Below, piece by piece: positions 24,549 to 34,184 of a stretch of DNA of 64,000 nt (position 1 is its first letter; every line of letters begins with the position of its first letter). Position numbers and translations under genes: made by a program. This stretch comes from Acidovorax sp. (GTDB lineage Bacteria; Pseudomonadota; Gammaproteobacteria; Burkholderiales; Burkholderiaceae_C): contig NZ_JAPUDY010000027.1 in the NCBI RefSeq assembly GCF_027492855.1, positions 39,369-103,368 on the forward strand. Direction: 5' to 3'. Below the pieces are notes generated by a model, which was given only the letters and a program-made list of their open reading frames with translations, was not told where the DNA came from and ran no database searches.

Positions 24549-26819
24549 ATGAACACATCCACCACCATCACCACCCCTTCCGAGTCAGTCCACTCGCTGG
24601 ACCTGGGTATCTCAGGCATGACCTGCGCAAGCTGCGTGGGCCGTGTGGAGCGTGCGCTGCGCAAGGTGCCGGGCGTGCAGGAGGCCTCAGTCAACCTGGC
24701 GACGGAGTCTGCGCGCATTGCCTTTGCCAGCGGTGCCGATGCAGCGGGCATGGAGGCGCTGGTGCGCCGCGCGGTGCGCAACGCGGGCTACGAGCCGCGC
24801 GCGGCGGGGCAGGAGGACACACCTGAGAACCTGTCGCCTTGGGCGGGTTTTCTGCCCGTGGGCATCGGGCTGCTGCTGTCGGCGCCGCTGGTGCTGCCGA
24901 TGATCGGCGACCTGTTTGGCCAGCATTGGATGCTGCCCGCCTGGGTGCAGTTTGTGTTGGCCACGCCGGTGCAGTTCATCCTGGGGGCGCGTTTTTACAA
25001 GGCGGGCTGGCATGCGGCCAAGGCGCTGTCGGGCAACATGGACTTGCTGGTGGCGCTGGGCACCAGTGCGGGTTGGGGCCTGTCGATGTGGCTGTGGCTC
25101 ACGGCGCCCGGGGGGCACGCGCCGCACCTGTACTTTGAAGCCTCGGCCGTGGTGATCACGCTGGTGCTGCTGGGCAAGTGGCTGGAGGCGCGTGCCAAGC
25201 GCCAAACCACCGCAGCCATCCGTGCGCTGCACGCTCTGCGGCCCGACATGGTGCACCTGCTCTCCAAAGAGGGCGAGGTGGACGTGCCCGTGGCCGAGGT
25301 GATGGTGGGCGACCAACTGGTGGTGCGGCCGGGTGAGCGCATCCCGGTGGATGGCACGGTGCACGAAGGCCATACGCAGGTGGATGAATCCATGCTCACC
25401 GGCGAGCCCCTGCCCGTGGCGCGCGATGTGGGGGCCAGCCTCACGGGCGGCTCGATCAACGGCGACGGCCGCATCGTGATGGCGGTGACGGCCGTGGGGG
25501 CCGAGACGGTGTTGGCCAAAATCATCCGGTTGGTGGAGGACGCCCAGGCCGCCAAGGCGCCCATCCAGCGCCTGGTGGACCAGGTGTCTGCCATCTTCGT
25601 GCCGGTGGTGCTGGTGGTGGCCCTGGCCACGCTGCTGGGCTGGCTGTGGGCGGGCGTGGGCATGGAGGCTGCGCTGATCCATGCCGTGGCCGTGATGGTG
25701 ATTGCCTGCCCCTGTGCGCTGGGCCTGGCCACGCCAGCGGCCATCATGGCGGGCACGGGCGTAGCGGCGAAACACGGCATTTTGATCAAGGATGCGCAGG
25801 CGCTGGAGCTGGCGCACAAGGTGGACGTGGTGGCCTTCGACAAGACCGGCACGCTGACCGTGGGCCAGCCCCGGCTGACGGCGTTCGAGGTGGTGCCGGG
25901 GCTGGACGGTGCCGCAGTGATGGCGGCGGTGGCCGCCGTGCAAAGCGGCAGCGAACACCCGCTGGCGCGCGCCGTGGGGGCTGCGGCCCAAGACCGCGCG
26001 CTGGTGGTGCCACAGCCCGACGCCGTGCGCGCCGTGCCGGGGCGTGGCACCGAGGGTGAGGTGGACGGCCAGAGCATCCTGGTGGGCAGCTTGCGCTGGA
26101 TGCAGGAGCTGGGTGTCCAGCTCGGCCCGTTGGCAGACCGTGCAGAGGCTTTGCAACGCGAAGGCGCCACGGTGTCCGCTGTGGCGCAACGCACCACACA
26201 AGGGTGGGAACTGCGCGCGCTGATGGCCTTTGGCGATGAGCCCAAGCCCGGTGCGCGCGAGGCGCTGGCGGCGCTGAAGGCGCGGGGCATCCGCACCGTG
26301 ATGGTTTCGGGCGATAACCGGGGTGCTGCCGAGGCCATGGCCCGGCGCCTGGGGCTCAACCCGGACGCTGGCGAAGTCATGGCCGAGGTGCTGCCAGGCG
26401 ACAAGGCGGCCAAGGTGGCTGCCTTGCAACAGGGGGATGGCGGGCAGCGACCCAGCGCAGCGGCGGAGCGTGGGGGTCACATCGTCGCAATGGTGGGCGA
26501 CGGCGTGAACGATGCCCCGGCACTGGCGGCTGCCGACGTAGGCATGGCCATGGGCAATGGCACCGACGTGGCCATGCACGCGGCGGGCGTCACGCTGATG
26601 CGCGGCGACCCCATGCTGGTGGCGGCGGCGCTCGATATTTCGCACCGCACGGTGATGAAGATCCGCCAGAACCTGTTCTGGGCCTTTGCCTACAACGTGG
26701 CGGGCATTCCGCTGGCGGCGCTGGGCTTTCTGAGCCCGGTGGTGGCCGGCGCGGCCATGGCGCTCAGCTCGGTCAGCGTGATGGCGAATGCGCTGTTGCT
26801 CAAGCGCTGGCGGATGTGA
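24549..26819 (+). CDS. copA: Cu(I)-exporting P-type ATPase CopA
   Basis: This 756-residue P1B-type ATPase exports Cu(I) across the inner membrane. It has one N-terminal HMA domain (GMTCASC, C26/C29), a CPC motif in the membrane (C387, C389), the phosphorylation motif DKTGTLT (D431), TGE in the actuator domain, SEHPLARAV and [20 protein letters not shown]. The ATG at 24549 is preferred to the upstream in-frame start at 24507, because that one lies ahead of the CueR promoter. No ribosome-binding site precedes 24549, in line with a leaderless transcript. Confidence 0.95.
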   Translation: MNTSTTITTPSESVHSLDLGISGMTCASCVGRVERALRKVPGVQEASVNLATESARIAFASGADAAGMEALVRRAVRNAGYEPRAAGQEDTPENLSPWAGFLPVGIGLLLSAPLVLPMIGDLFGQHWMLPAWVQFVLATPVQFILGARFYKAGWHAAKALSGNMDLLVALGTSAGWGLSMWLWLTAPGGHAPHLYFEASAVVITLVLLGKWLEARAKRQTTAAIRALHALRPDMVHLLSKEGEVDVPVAEVMVGDQLVVRPGERIPVDGTVHEGHTQVDESMLTGEPLPVARDVGASLTGGSINGDGRIVMAVTAVGAETVLAKIIRLVEDAQAAKAPIQRLVDQVSAIFVPVVLVVALATLLGWLWAGVGMEAALIHAVAVMVIACPCALGLATPAAIMAGTGVAAKHGILIKDAQALELAHKVDVVAFDKTGTLTVGQPRLTAFEVVPGLDGAAVMAAVAAVQSGSEHPLARAVGAAAQDRALVVPQPDAVRAVPGRGTEGEVDGQSILVGSLRWMQELGVQLGPLADRAEALQREGATVSAVAQRTTQGWELRALMAFGDEPKPGAREALAALKARGIRTVMVSGDNRGAAEAMARRLGLNPDAGEVMAEVLPGDKAAKVAALQQGDGGQRPSAAAERGGHIVAMVGDGVNDAPALAAADVGMAMGNGTDVAMHAAGVTLMRGDPMLVAAALDISHRTVMKIRQNLFWAFAYNVAGIPLAALGFLSPVVAGAAMALSSVSVMANALLLKRWRM

Positions 26820-26940
26820 GAAACACGTACGTCCGCGTTGCGTATGTCTGGCAAACTGCAACACTTGTTTGCAATTCAGCAGGCGCCTGGGGCTTGGTGG
26901 CCGGCGGCGTGTACATACCCGATACGAAGGACGACAGATC

Positions 26941-28542
26941 ATGAATCTCTTCTCGCTCATGCGGCAGTTCACCATACGCATGCGCATGCTGGGCGCCATT
27001 GCCGTGGTGCTGGGCCTGCTGGGGCTTTTGGGGGGTGCGGGCATGCTGGGCATGTTCCGCATCCACGACATGAGCCAGAACTTCATGGACAGCGCCTTCG
27101 TCAAGGTAAGCACCATGGCCGATCTGCACAGCGAGATGGGGTCCATCCGCCAGCACGAGAAGGACATGATCATTGCCTACGAAAAGCCCGAGGCCGTGAA
27201 GGCCGCGCACGCCAAGTGGCTCGCCAGCCACGACAAGGCCAAGAAGATCGCGGGCAAGTTCCTCACGGGCGATGAGGATGCCGACAACGTGGTGGTGCGC
27301 AACATCATCACCAAGCTCGACAGCTACAAGGATCTGTTCGCCCATGTGGCGCGCCAACTGGAGGCCAGCGGCTATGACACGGCCACCATTGCCAACCGCA
27401 TGAGCGGCAAGGCCGTGGCCGAGTTCGATCTGGCCGACAAGCTCATGGGTGAGCTCGACGAGGTGCTGCGCAACGAAGTCACGCAGTCGGTCGCGCAGCA
27501 GGGCAAGGTGTCTGACCAGACCAAATGGCTCTTTGTGCTGGCCGTGCTGATCACGGTGGCGGTGGTGGTGCCCACCACGCTGCTGAACATGAACTCCATC
27601 TGCCGCCCGCTGGAAGATGCGCGCAAGATGGCGCAGGCGATTGCGGGTGGTGACCTGTCGCAGCACATCGCCGCCGAGGGCAAGGACGAAGTGGCCGACC
27701 TGCAGCGCGCGCTGCGCGACATGCAGCAGGGTCTGGGCGCACTGGTGGCGCAGGTGCGCGACGCCAGCGGCAACATCGCCACGGCCAGCCAGGAGATCGC
27801 CACCGGCAACCAGGACCTGTCGCAGCGCACCGAGCAAACGGCCAGCAACGCGCAGGAGGCCGTGTCCTCGCTGACGCAGCTCACTTCCACCGTGCAGCAG
27901 ACCGCGTCGTCCTCGCAGATGGCGAACCAACTGGCGGCATCGGCCTCGCAGATGGCCACGCACGGCGGCGGCGTGGTGCAGCAGGCCGTGGCCAGCATGC
28001 ACGAGATCTCGGCGTCAAGCCGCAAGATCGGCGACATCATCGGCCTGATCGACTCCATCGCCTTCCAGACCAACATCCTCGCGCTCAACGCCGCCGTGGA
28101 GGCCGCGCGGGCGGGCGAGCAGGGCCGGGGTTTTGCCGTGGTGGCCAGCGAAGTGCGCAACCTGGCCCAGCGCTCGGCGGCGGCGGCCAGCGACATCAAG
28201 GGCCTGATCCAGAGCAGTGTGACGGCGGTGGATGGCGGTGTGCGCAACGTGGAAGAAGCGGGCACGGCCATGAAGGACATCGTGAGCAGCGTGCAGCGCG
28301 TGGGTGACATCATTGGCGAGATCACCTCTGCCGCGTCCGAGCAGTCGGCTGGCATTGGCCAGGTGAACCAGTCGGTGGGCGAGATCGACCGCATGACGCA
28401 GCAGAACGCGGCGCTGGTGGAAGAGTCCGCCGCCGCCGCAGATTCGCTGCGTGAGCAGGCGGCGCGCCTGTCGCGGGTGGTGCAGCAGTTCCGGCTGGCC
28501 CAGGAAGCCTCCGGCCACGCACAGGCGCGGCTGACGCGCTGA
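26941..28542 (+). CDS. Methyl-accepting chemotaxis protein
   Basis: This 533-residue membrane chemoreceptor has a first TM helix at about residues 13-38, a four-helix-type periplasmic sensor (about 40-190) and a second TM (about 195-215, [19 protein letters not shown]). A HAMP region and a long cytoplasmic coiled coil follow, with the conserved hairpin tip in the [20 protein letters not shown] block and then [13 protein letters not shown]. No C-terminal CheR-docking pentapeptide is seen. The start at 26941 follows GAAGGACG. The ligand is unknown and no che genes are adjacent. Confidence 0.92.
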   Translation: MNLFSLMRQFTIRMRMLGAIAVVLGLLGLLGGAGMLGMFRIHDMSQNFMDSAFVKVSTMADLHSEMGSIRQHEKDMIIAYEKPEAVKAAHAKWLASHDKAKKIAGKFLTGDEDADNVVVRNIITKLDSYKDLFAHVARQLEASGYDTATIANRMSGKAVAEFDLADKLMGELDEVLRNEVTQSVAQQGKVSDQTKWLFVLAVLITVAVVVPTTLLNMNSICRPLEDARKMAQAIAGGDLSQHIAAEGKDEVADLQRALRDMQQGLGALVAQVRDASGNIATASQEIATGNQDLSQRTEQTASNAQEAVSSLTQLTSTVQQTASSSQMANQLAASASQMATHGGGVVQQAVASMHEISASSRKIGDIIGLIDSIAFQTNILALNAAVEAARAGEQGRGFAVVASEVRNLAQRSAAAASDIKGLIQSSVTAVDGGVRNVEEAGTAMKDIVSSVQRVGDIIGEITSAASEQSAGIGQVNQSVGEIDRMTQQNAALVEESAAAADSLREQAARLSRVVQQFRLAQEASGHAQARLTR

Positions 28543-28657
28543 TGGTTGCCCCCGCCGGCTTGGCGGTTTTCATCTGCTCTTATTGACCTGCGTCATGGGC
28601 GCGCGGGGCGGCGCGTGGCACTCTTGGGCTCTGTCTGTCCAACCTGGGGAGCGCGCC

Positions 28658-29236
28658 ATGTCGTCGATCAGTCTGCGAACCATCCGCGAGGAGCATGCAT
28701 CGCTGGCCGCGGTGCTGCAATCGCTGCGTTTGATGCTGGACCAGGGGCCGGGCGACGAGCCCGCCGCGTTTTTTGACGTGGTGCGCGCCATGCTGTTCTA
28801 TATCGACGAGTTTCCTGAGCGGCAGCACCACCCCAAAGAGTCGCAGTGGCTGTTTCCCAAGGTGGCTGAGCGCTCGCCCGAGGCTGCCGAAGCCATTTTT
28901 CAGTTGGAGCGCGACCACGCGGGCGGCGAGGCCGCCGTGCGCGAGCTGCAGCACCTGTTGCTGGGCTGGGAGCTGATGGGCAATGCGCGCCGCGATACCT
29001 TTGCGAAGGCGCTGGAGCGCTACATCCACTTTTACCTGGAGCACATGCGCGTGGAGGAAACCGTGGTGATCCCGGCCGCGCAGCGGTGCCTGGACGCAGA
29101 CGACTGGGCTGCCATGGACGCGGCTTTTGCCGCCAACACCAATCCGCTGGCGCCTGGCAAGCCGCGCGACGTGGCCTATGACCGTTTGTTCACCCGCATC
29201 GTGATGCGGGCGCCCAGCCCGATTGGACTGGGGTGA
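28658..29236 (+). CDS. Hemerythrin HHE domain protein
   Basis: This 192-residue protein has the helical di-iron ligand pattern: EEHASL near the start, ERQHHPKESQWLFP, ERDHAGGE and HFYLEHMRVEETVVIP. Such proteins bind O2 or NO or act in iron-sulfur repair and sensing; which applies here cannot be told. The ATG at 28658 follows GGGGAGCGCGCC. It stands alone, 115 bases after the chemoreceptor. Confidence 0.85.
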   Translation: MSSISLRTIREEHASLAAVLQSLRLMLDQGPGDEPAAFFDVVRAMLFYIDEFPERQHHPKESQWLFPKVAERSPEAAEAIFQLERDHAGGEAAVRELQHLLLGWELMGNARRDTFAKALERYIHFYLEHMRVEETVVIPAAQRCLDADDWAAMDAAFAANTNPLAPGKPRDVAYDRLFTRIVMRAPSPIGLG

Positions 29237-29276
29237 GTTCCTGGCGTCACGTTGCACATTGTCTGAAAATAGAAAA

Positions 29277-29336
29277 CCGTTCACGCTGAGCTTGTCGAAG
29301 CGTCGCGCACGGCTTCGACAAGCTCAGCCCGAACGG
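29277..29336. repeat. Long inverted repeat (GTTC-CTGAGC family), copy 1
   Basis: About 25-bp arms (CCGTTCACGCTGAGCTTG.. and ..CAAGCTCAGCCCGAACGG) are separated by a short spacer. The two arms differ at the CAC/GGG position. It sits between two convergent gene ends. Related copies lie at 48242, 53193 and 63270. Confidence 0.88.
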
Positions 29337-29414
29337 CATGAATGGGTTGAGGCAACTTCCCACTGAGGCGCGAACGCCCTCGCTGCGGGAGCACCAGGCA
29401 GTACACGGCTCTTT

Positions 29415-30518
29415 TCAGGCACCCAGCGCTGGATAGTCCGTATACCCCTCGGCCCCGCCCCCATACAGCGTGGCGCGGTTCAATTCGTTGAGCGGTGCGT
29501 TGGCTTTCAGGCGCGCCACCAGGTCGGGGTTGGCGATGAAGGGGCGGCCAAAGGCCACGATGTCGGCGCCTTGGGCGAGCGCGGCTTCGGCCAGCTCGCG
29601 GGTGTAGGCGTTGTTGACCATCCAGGCGCCTTGGCCCCCCGCTGCGCGGTAGGCGGCTTTGAACGCAGCGTAGTCGAACGGGCGGCCCTCTACCTCGCGC
29701 GGGCCGCCGGTGGCGCCTTCGATGATGTGCACATAGGCCAGGCCCAGTGCGCCCAGCTCGCGGGCCACGTAGTCAAACAGCGGCTCTGGGTCGGCGTCCA
29801 CGATGTCGTTGGCGGGCGTGACGGGCGACAGGCGGATGCCGGTGCGGCCGCCGCCGATTTCCTCGGCGATGGCGCGGGTGACTTCGAGCAGCAAGCGGGC
29901 GCGGTTTTCGATGCTGCCGCCGTAGTCGTCGGTGCGCCGGTTGGCGCCGGTTTTGAGGAACTGGTCGATCAGGTAGCCGTTGGCGGCGTGGATCTCGACG
30001 CCGTCAAAGCCCGACGCGATGGCGTTGCGTGCGGCATGGCGGTAGTCCTGCACGATGCCGGGGATCTCCTCGGCGTCCAGCGCGCGGGGCTCGGAGGTTT
30101 CGGTGAACACCGGCACACCGTCTTTGATGAGCACCGTCTTGGTGTGCGCGCGGATGGCCGAGGGGGCCACCGGGTGGGCGTTGCCGGGCTGCAGGGCGGT
30201 GTGCGAGACGCGGCCCACATGCCACAGTTGCACCACGATCTTGCCGCCCGCCGCGTGCACGGCGTGGGTCACTTTTTTCCAGCCATCGAGCTGCTCGGTG
30301 CCGTACAGGCCGGGCACGTCGGCATAGCCCTGCGCCTGGGGGCTGATGGCCGTGGCCTCGGAGATGATGAGGCCGGCGCTGGCGCGCTGCGCGTAGTAGG
30401 TGGCCACGAGGTCGGTGGGGATGGCCTCGGGCGAACGGTTGCGGGTGAGCGGTGCCATGGCGATGCGGTTGGCCAACTGGAGGTCGCCCGCGCGGACAGG
30501 TTCGAACAAAGAGGTCAT
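29415..30518 (-). CDS. Old yellow enzyme family alkene reductase (NemA-like)
   Basis: This 367-residue FMN-dependent oxidoreductase reduces electrophilic C=C bonds or nitro compounds with NAD(P)H. Typical features are LFEPVRAGDLQLANRIAMAP, LTRNRS, VQLWHVGRVSH and the substrate-binding HxxN in VEIHAANGYLIDQFL. The TDDYGGSIENRARLLLEV and VAFGRPFIANPDL segments are diagnostic. The start at 30518 (MTSLFEP) follows CAGGATCTCC. Physiological substrate unknown. Confidence 0.92.
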   Translation of the reverse strand: MTSLFEPVRAGDLQLANRIAMAPLTRNRSPEAIPTDLVATYYAQRASAGLIISEATAISPQAQGYADVPGLYGTEQLDGWKKVTHAVHAAGGKIVVQLWHVGRVSHTALQPGNAHPVAPSAIRAHTKTVLIKDGVPVFTETSEPRALDAEEIPGIVQDYRHAARNAIASGFDGVEIHAANGYLIDQFLKTGANRRTDDYGGSIENRARLLLEVTRAIAEEIGGGRTGIRLSPVTPANDIVDADPEPLFDYVARELGALGLAYVHIIEGATGGPREVEGRPFDYAAFKAAYRAAGGQGAWMVNNAYTRELAEAALAQGADIVAFGRPFIANPDLVARLKANAPLNELNRATLYGGGAEGYTDYPALGA

Positions 30519-30707
30519 GGGGAGATCCTGAAAGAGTTCTTGGAACAACAACAACAACAAGGGCCACAAAGGCAGCCACAAAGCTTACTGCTGCAGCGCA
30601 AGACGTGCAGCACACTGGCGTCAACAAAGGCTCCGGTTTTGTGTTAACCGAGGGCCTTGGCGGCGGTCTTGCACCCGATGTGCGGCATTGCATGAGAATG
30701 GGTCGCC

Positions 30708-31961
30708 ATGCCAGTGCCACCATCTTCCTTCGCATCCATCGCGCCCTCGGCGCCGTCCCTGCTGTCACCCCTGCGCAGCCTGTGGCTGGCGGTGGCTTTG
30801 TCGATGGGGGCTGCCATCTCGCTGGGCATTACGCGTTTTGCCTATGCCTTGCTGTTGCCGCCCATGCGCGAAGACCTGGCCTGGTCGTACACGCTGGCGG
30901 GGGCCATGAACACGGTGAACGCGCTGGGCTATCTGCTGGGTGCGCTGGCCACGCCGTTGTTGCTGCGGCGCATGGCGCCGGGCGCCGTGCTGGTGGCGGG
31001 CGCGGTGATGGCCACGGTGTTCATGGCGCTCAGCGGGTTTTTTACACAGGCGGTGCCGCTGCTGGCTCAGCGCCTGCTGGCCGGTGGGGCCAGTGCGCTG
31101 GTGTTTGTGGCCGGGGGCTTGCTGGCCGCGCGGCTGGGGGCGCAGGTGCCGGGGCGCAGCGGCTTGCTGCTGGGGCTGTACTACGGGGGCACGGGCTGGG
31201 GCATCAGCCTGTCGGCTTTGCTGGTGCCCGCCGTGCTGGCGGTGGCCCCCGCGCCGCACAGTTGGACCTGGGCCTGGTGGGCGCTGGCAGCGGCTTGCGC
31301 GCTGGCCTCGGTGGCGTTGCTGTGGCCAGCGCGGGTTTTGAATGGTTTGGGTGCGGCGCTGGCGGCGCCAGCGGCGGCCGGTGCTGCCCCTGCAGCGGCC
31401 CCACCCGAGCGTGTGCGCTGGCGGGCGCTGGCCCCGGCGCTGCTGGGCTATGGTTTGTTTGGCGTGGGTTATATCGGCTACATGACCTTTGTGGTGGCGC
31501 TGCTGCGCGAGCAGGGCCGGGGTGGGGGCGAGGTGACGCTGTTCTATGCCTTGCTGGGGCTGGCCGTGGTGCTGTCGTCGCGCATCTGGGCGGGGTTGCT
31601 GGACCGCAGCCGGGGCGGCGAGGCGCTGGCGCGGCTCAATGCGCTGCTGGGCGTGGCCACCATCCTGCCCGCGCTCACAGGGGCCTGGCCGGTGGTGCTG
31701 GCCTCGGGCCTGCTGTTTGGCGGGGTGTTTTTGTCGGTGGTGGCCTCCACCACGGCCCTGGTGCGCCACAACCTGCCGCAGGCGCTGTGGGCCAGTGGCA
31801 TCAGCGCGTTCACCATCGTGTTTGCAGCCGGGCAGATCGTGGGGCCCACGGTGGTGGGCTGGATCGCCGACGGCCCTGGGGGCCTGGCACGCGGGCTGGT
31901 GTTCTCAGCCTGCGCGCTGTGGCTGGGGGCGCTGGTGGCGTGGCGCCAGCGCCCGCTGTAG
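30708..31961 (+). CDS. MFS transporter, YbfB/YjiJ family
   Basis: This 417-residue major-facilitator protein has about 12 predicted membrane segments. The N-terminal pattern LGITRFAYALLLPPMREDL and SGYLLGALA-like GYLLGALATPLL characterise the YbfB/YjiJ group of poorly characterised exporters. A long Ala-rich cytoplasmic loop lies around residues 205-235. It converges with the glutathione transferase gene, with only 2 bases between stops. Substrate unknown. Confidence 0.88.
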   Translation: MPVPPSSFASIAPSAPSLLSPLRSLWLAVALSMGAAISLGITRFAYALLLPPMREDLAWSYTLAGAMNTVNALGYLLGALATPLLLRRMAPGAVLVAGAVMATVFMALSGFFTQAVPLLAQRLLAGGASALVFVAGGLLAARLGAQVPGRSGLLLGLYYGGTGWGISLSALLVPAVLAVAPAPHSWTWAWWALAAACALASVALLWPARVLNGLGAALAAPAAAGAAPAAAPPERVRWRALAPALLGYGLFGVGYIGYMTFVVALLREQGRGGGEVTLFYALLGLAVVLSSRIWAGLLDRSRGGEALARLNALLGVATILPALTGAWPVVLASGLLFGGVFLSVVASTTALVRHNLPQALWASGISAFTIVFAAGQIVGPTVVGWIADGPGGLARGLVFSACALWLGALVAWRQRPL

Positions 31962-31963
31962 CG

Positions 31964-32572
31964 TTACTTGAGCAAACCTTCGGCCTTCATCGCCGCCTGT
32001 ACGGCGGGGCGGGCGCCCACACGTTCGCGGTAGGCGACGAGGTGGTCCAAGCCGGAGAGGTCCACATGGGTGAGCTTGGCCCAGTTGGTCACGGTGAACA
32101 GGTAGCCGTCGGCCACGGTGAACTGGTCGCCCATCAGGTACTGCTTGCCTGCCAGTTGCCCGTCCACCCATTGCAGGCGCTTGCGCAGGTTGTCGCGGGC
32201 CATCGTTTTGGTTTCTTCGGGCGAGGCGGGGTTGAACAGGGGGCTGAAGCCCTTGTGCACCTCGGTGCCGATGAAGGTCAGCCACTCTTGCAGTCGGTAG
32301 CGTGCCATGGTGCCGTTGGCGGGCGCCAGTTGTTTGTCGGGCACCTGGTCGGCGATGTACTGCACGATGGCCGGGCCTTCGCGCAGGCGTTCGCCGTTGG
32401 GAAGCTCCAGCACCGGCACGTAGCCCAGCGGGTTGATGGTGTAGAAGTCGGTGCCGTCCTGCAGCTTGTGGCTCTTGGTGCTGGCGAGCACGGGGGTGTA
32501 GGCCAGGCCCGCTTCGTTCAGGGCGATGTGGGGCGAGAGGGAACAGGCGCCGGGGGAGTAGTAGAGCTTCAT
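31964..32572 (-). CDS. Glutathione S-transferase, beta-class-like
   Basis: This 202-residue cytosolic GST has the N-terminal thioredoxin fold MKLYYSPGACSLSPHIAL, whose Cys10 is the hallmark of bacterial beta-class enzymes. VPVLELPNG and LREGPAIVQYIAD form the glutathione site, and a helical C-terminal domain follows. The start at 32572 is chosen by this N-terminus. Nearby genes (aldolase-like, old yellow enzyme) also act on small molecules, but no pathway is evident. Confidence 0.9.
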   Translation of the reverse strand: MKLYYSPGACSLSPHIALNEAGLAYTPVLASTKSHKLQDGTDFYTINPLGYVPVLELPNGERLREGPAIVQYIADQVPDKQLAPANGTMARYRLQEWLTFIGTEVHKGFSPLFNPASPEETKTMARDNLRKRLQWVDGQLAGKQYLMGDQFTVADGYLFTVTNWAKLTHVDLSGLDHLVAYRERVGARPAVQAAMKAEGLLK

Positions 32573-32648
32573 GGATCGGTCCTTGAAAACAACGTCGGAG
32601 CTGCCGATGCTATTCGCCGCGCCGGTTTTGTGCAGGCGTCGGGGTGTT

Positions 32649-33419
32649 TTAGCTGTCGTACCCTGGCAGGTCGCGTTGCGCCTTGCGCAGCAGCGCGGGC
32701 CAGGCAAACGCGCCACCCAGTCCACCGGTCTGCACACGCATGGCTTGGGCCACGCCGCTCACGATCTGCGGGTTCACGGCAATCAGCTCGCCACCGGCCT
32801 GCGCGTCGATCTGGATGCGGCAGGTGTTCTCGAAGGTGTACATCGACAAAAACGCATCGGCAATGGTTTTGCCCACCGTGAGCAGCCCGTGGTTGCGCAG
32901 CATGAGGAAGTTGGCCTCGCCCAGGTCGGCCTGCAGGCGCGGCTTTTCTTCGTCGCGGAAGGCCACGCCTTCGTATTCGTGGTACGCCAGCGAGGCGAGC
33001 ACGAAGGTGCTTTGCTGGCTGAGGGGCAACACACCGCCCTTTTGTGCGCTTACGGCCACACCAGCGCGTGTGTGGGTGTGCAGCACACAGCCCGCCTCGG
33101 GCCGGGCCTCGTGCACCGCGCTGTGGATCACAAAGCCCGCCGGGTTCACGGGGAAGGGCGATTCGTGCAGCTTGTTGCACTGCATGTCCACTTTGATGAG
33201 GCTCGACGCCGTGATCTCGTCGAACATCAGGCCGTAGGGGTTGATGAGGAACTGGTGCTCGGGCCCCGATACCGATTCGGGCAGCTTGGCGCTGATGTGG
33301 GTAAAGACCAGGTCGCTCCAGCCATACAGCGCCACGAGCCGGTAGCAGGCGGCCAGGTCGCAGCGCAGCTGCCATTCTTCGGGGCTGACGCTGCCTTGCA
33401 GGGAGGGGATGGTGAGCAT
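32649..33419 (-). CDS. Class II aldolase/adducin family protein
   Basis: This 256-residue protein has the zinc-binding pattern HTHTR (VLHTHTRAGVAV) and a later His in LRNHGLLTVG, with FTHISAKLP and FLINPYGLMFDEI near the N-terminus, as in class II aldolases. The family includes fuculose-phosphate aldolases, decarboxylases and adducin-like proteins. The short sequence and Comamonadaceae context do not identify a substrate. The start at 33419 (MLTIPSLQG) follows GGAGACACC. Confidence 0.85.
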   Translation of the reverse strand: MLTIPSLQGSVSPEEWQLRCDLAACYRLVALYGWSDLVFTHISAKLPESVSGPEHQFLINPYGLMFDEITASSLIKVDMQCNKLHESPFPVNPAGFVIHSAVHEARPEAGCVLHTHTRAGVAVSAQKGGVLPLSQQSTFVLASLAYHEYEGVAFRDEEKPRLQADLGEANFLMLRNHGLLTVGKTIADAFLSMYTFENTCRIQIDAQAGGELIAVNPQIVSGVAQAMRVQTGGLGGAFAWPALLRKAQRDLPGYDS

Positions 33420-33523
33420 GGGGGTGTCTCCGTTGTAGTGGGTGTGGGAGGCACCACTGTAGGCCGCTGCCGCGCGGGGCACTGTCAGGCAGGCTACACA
33501 GGCGGGTTGTAGCTTGAATTTGA

Positions 33524-33582
33524 TTTGCTATAAAAACAATAGCTGCTAGCGCTTGATAGATAAGCGGTAGCGGCCATTTTTG
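33524..33582 (-). repeat. Dispersed palindromic element, copy 5
   Basis: Reverse orientation: TTTGCTAT..AATAGCTGCTAGCGCTT, loop, AAGCGGTAGCGGCCATTTTT. The palindrome is imperfect, with GCGCTT paired to AAGCGG. It lies 7 bases from the stop of the next gene. Confidence 0.85.
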
Positions 33583-33589
33583 CTTGAAA

Positions 33590-34051
33590 TTACACGGCCG
33601 GAGTCTCAGGAATCGGCGTGCGCATGCCCGCGTTGACCAGGTTCCAGGCATTGATCGCCGCAATCGCAAAGCTCAGCTCGGAGATTTCGGCTTCGGTGAA
33701 TGCTGCCTGCAGCTGGGCAAACTCTTCGTCGCTGGCGTCGCTGTGGGGCGTGGCGGTGATGATCTCGGCCCAGCGCAGGGCTGCGCGCTCGCGGTCGCTG
33801 AAGAACGGCGCTTCGCGCCAGCCAGCCACTGCGTTCAGATGGCGCGGCTCCATGCCGTCCTTGATGAGGTAGTTCCAGTGCATGTCCATGCAGTAGGCGC
33901 AGCCGTTGATCTGCGAGACGCGCAAGAACACCAGCTCGGCCAGGCGCGTGCCCAGCGGGCCTTTTTTTATGGTCTCGGACAGGCTCACCAAGCCCATGAA
34001 GGCTTTGGAAGACAGCTGGTGGTAGGGGAGGCGGGCGGTGTGTTGAGGCAT
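33590..34051 (-). CDS. Carboxymuconolactone decarboxylase/AhpD-like protein
   Basis: This 153-residue protein has the redox-active motif CAYCMDMHW in an all-helical AhpD-like fold; such proteins often act as peroxidase partners. It lies directly downstream of an ECF41 sigma-factor gene and is preceded by a perfect ECF41 promoter (34146-34172). Members of this family are one of the standard genomic partners of ECF41 sigma factors, so it is the probable target of that sigma factor. Confidence 0.88.
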   Translation of the reverse strand: MPQHTARLPYHQLSSKAFMGLVSLSETIKKGPLGTRLAELVFLRVSQINGCAYCMDMHWNYLIKDGMEPRHLNAVAGWREAPFFSDRERAALRWAEIITATPHSDASDEEFAQLQAAFTEAEISELSFAIAAINAWNLVNAGMRTPIPETPAV

Positions 34052-34145
34052 GGAAAGCTCCTGGGCGAAGGGATGGACGACAACAGGGTCGTGAACGGGG
34101 TCTGCAAGGCGATGCGAGCCCGCAGCCGCCTTCCATGTCCTTCAA

Positions 34146-34172
34146 GACGCGCCACCGCGTCGCGTTGTGACA
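34146..34172 (-). promoter_or_regulatory. ECF41-type promoter of the AhpD-like gene
   Basis: On the minus strand, TGTCACA (34172-34166) and CGTC (34149-34146) are separated by exactly 16 bases. This is the published ECF41 consensus. It lies 94 bases upstream of the AhpD-like start and downstream of the sigma-factor stop. Confidence 0.82.
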
Positions 34173-34184
34173 GATGGAGCCGAT

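Noticed and set aside
24687-27173. Minus-strand open frame of about 830 codons opposite copA
   Set aside because: It is an antisense shadow of copA, His/Arg-rich and without motifs. It also runs through the chemoreceptor start.
30542-30562. AAC trinucleotide run upstream of the old yellow enzyme gene, similar to one before parA (about 41975-41996)
   Set aside because: These are short and unmatched in context. Two A/C-rich runs are not enough to propose a shared element.
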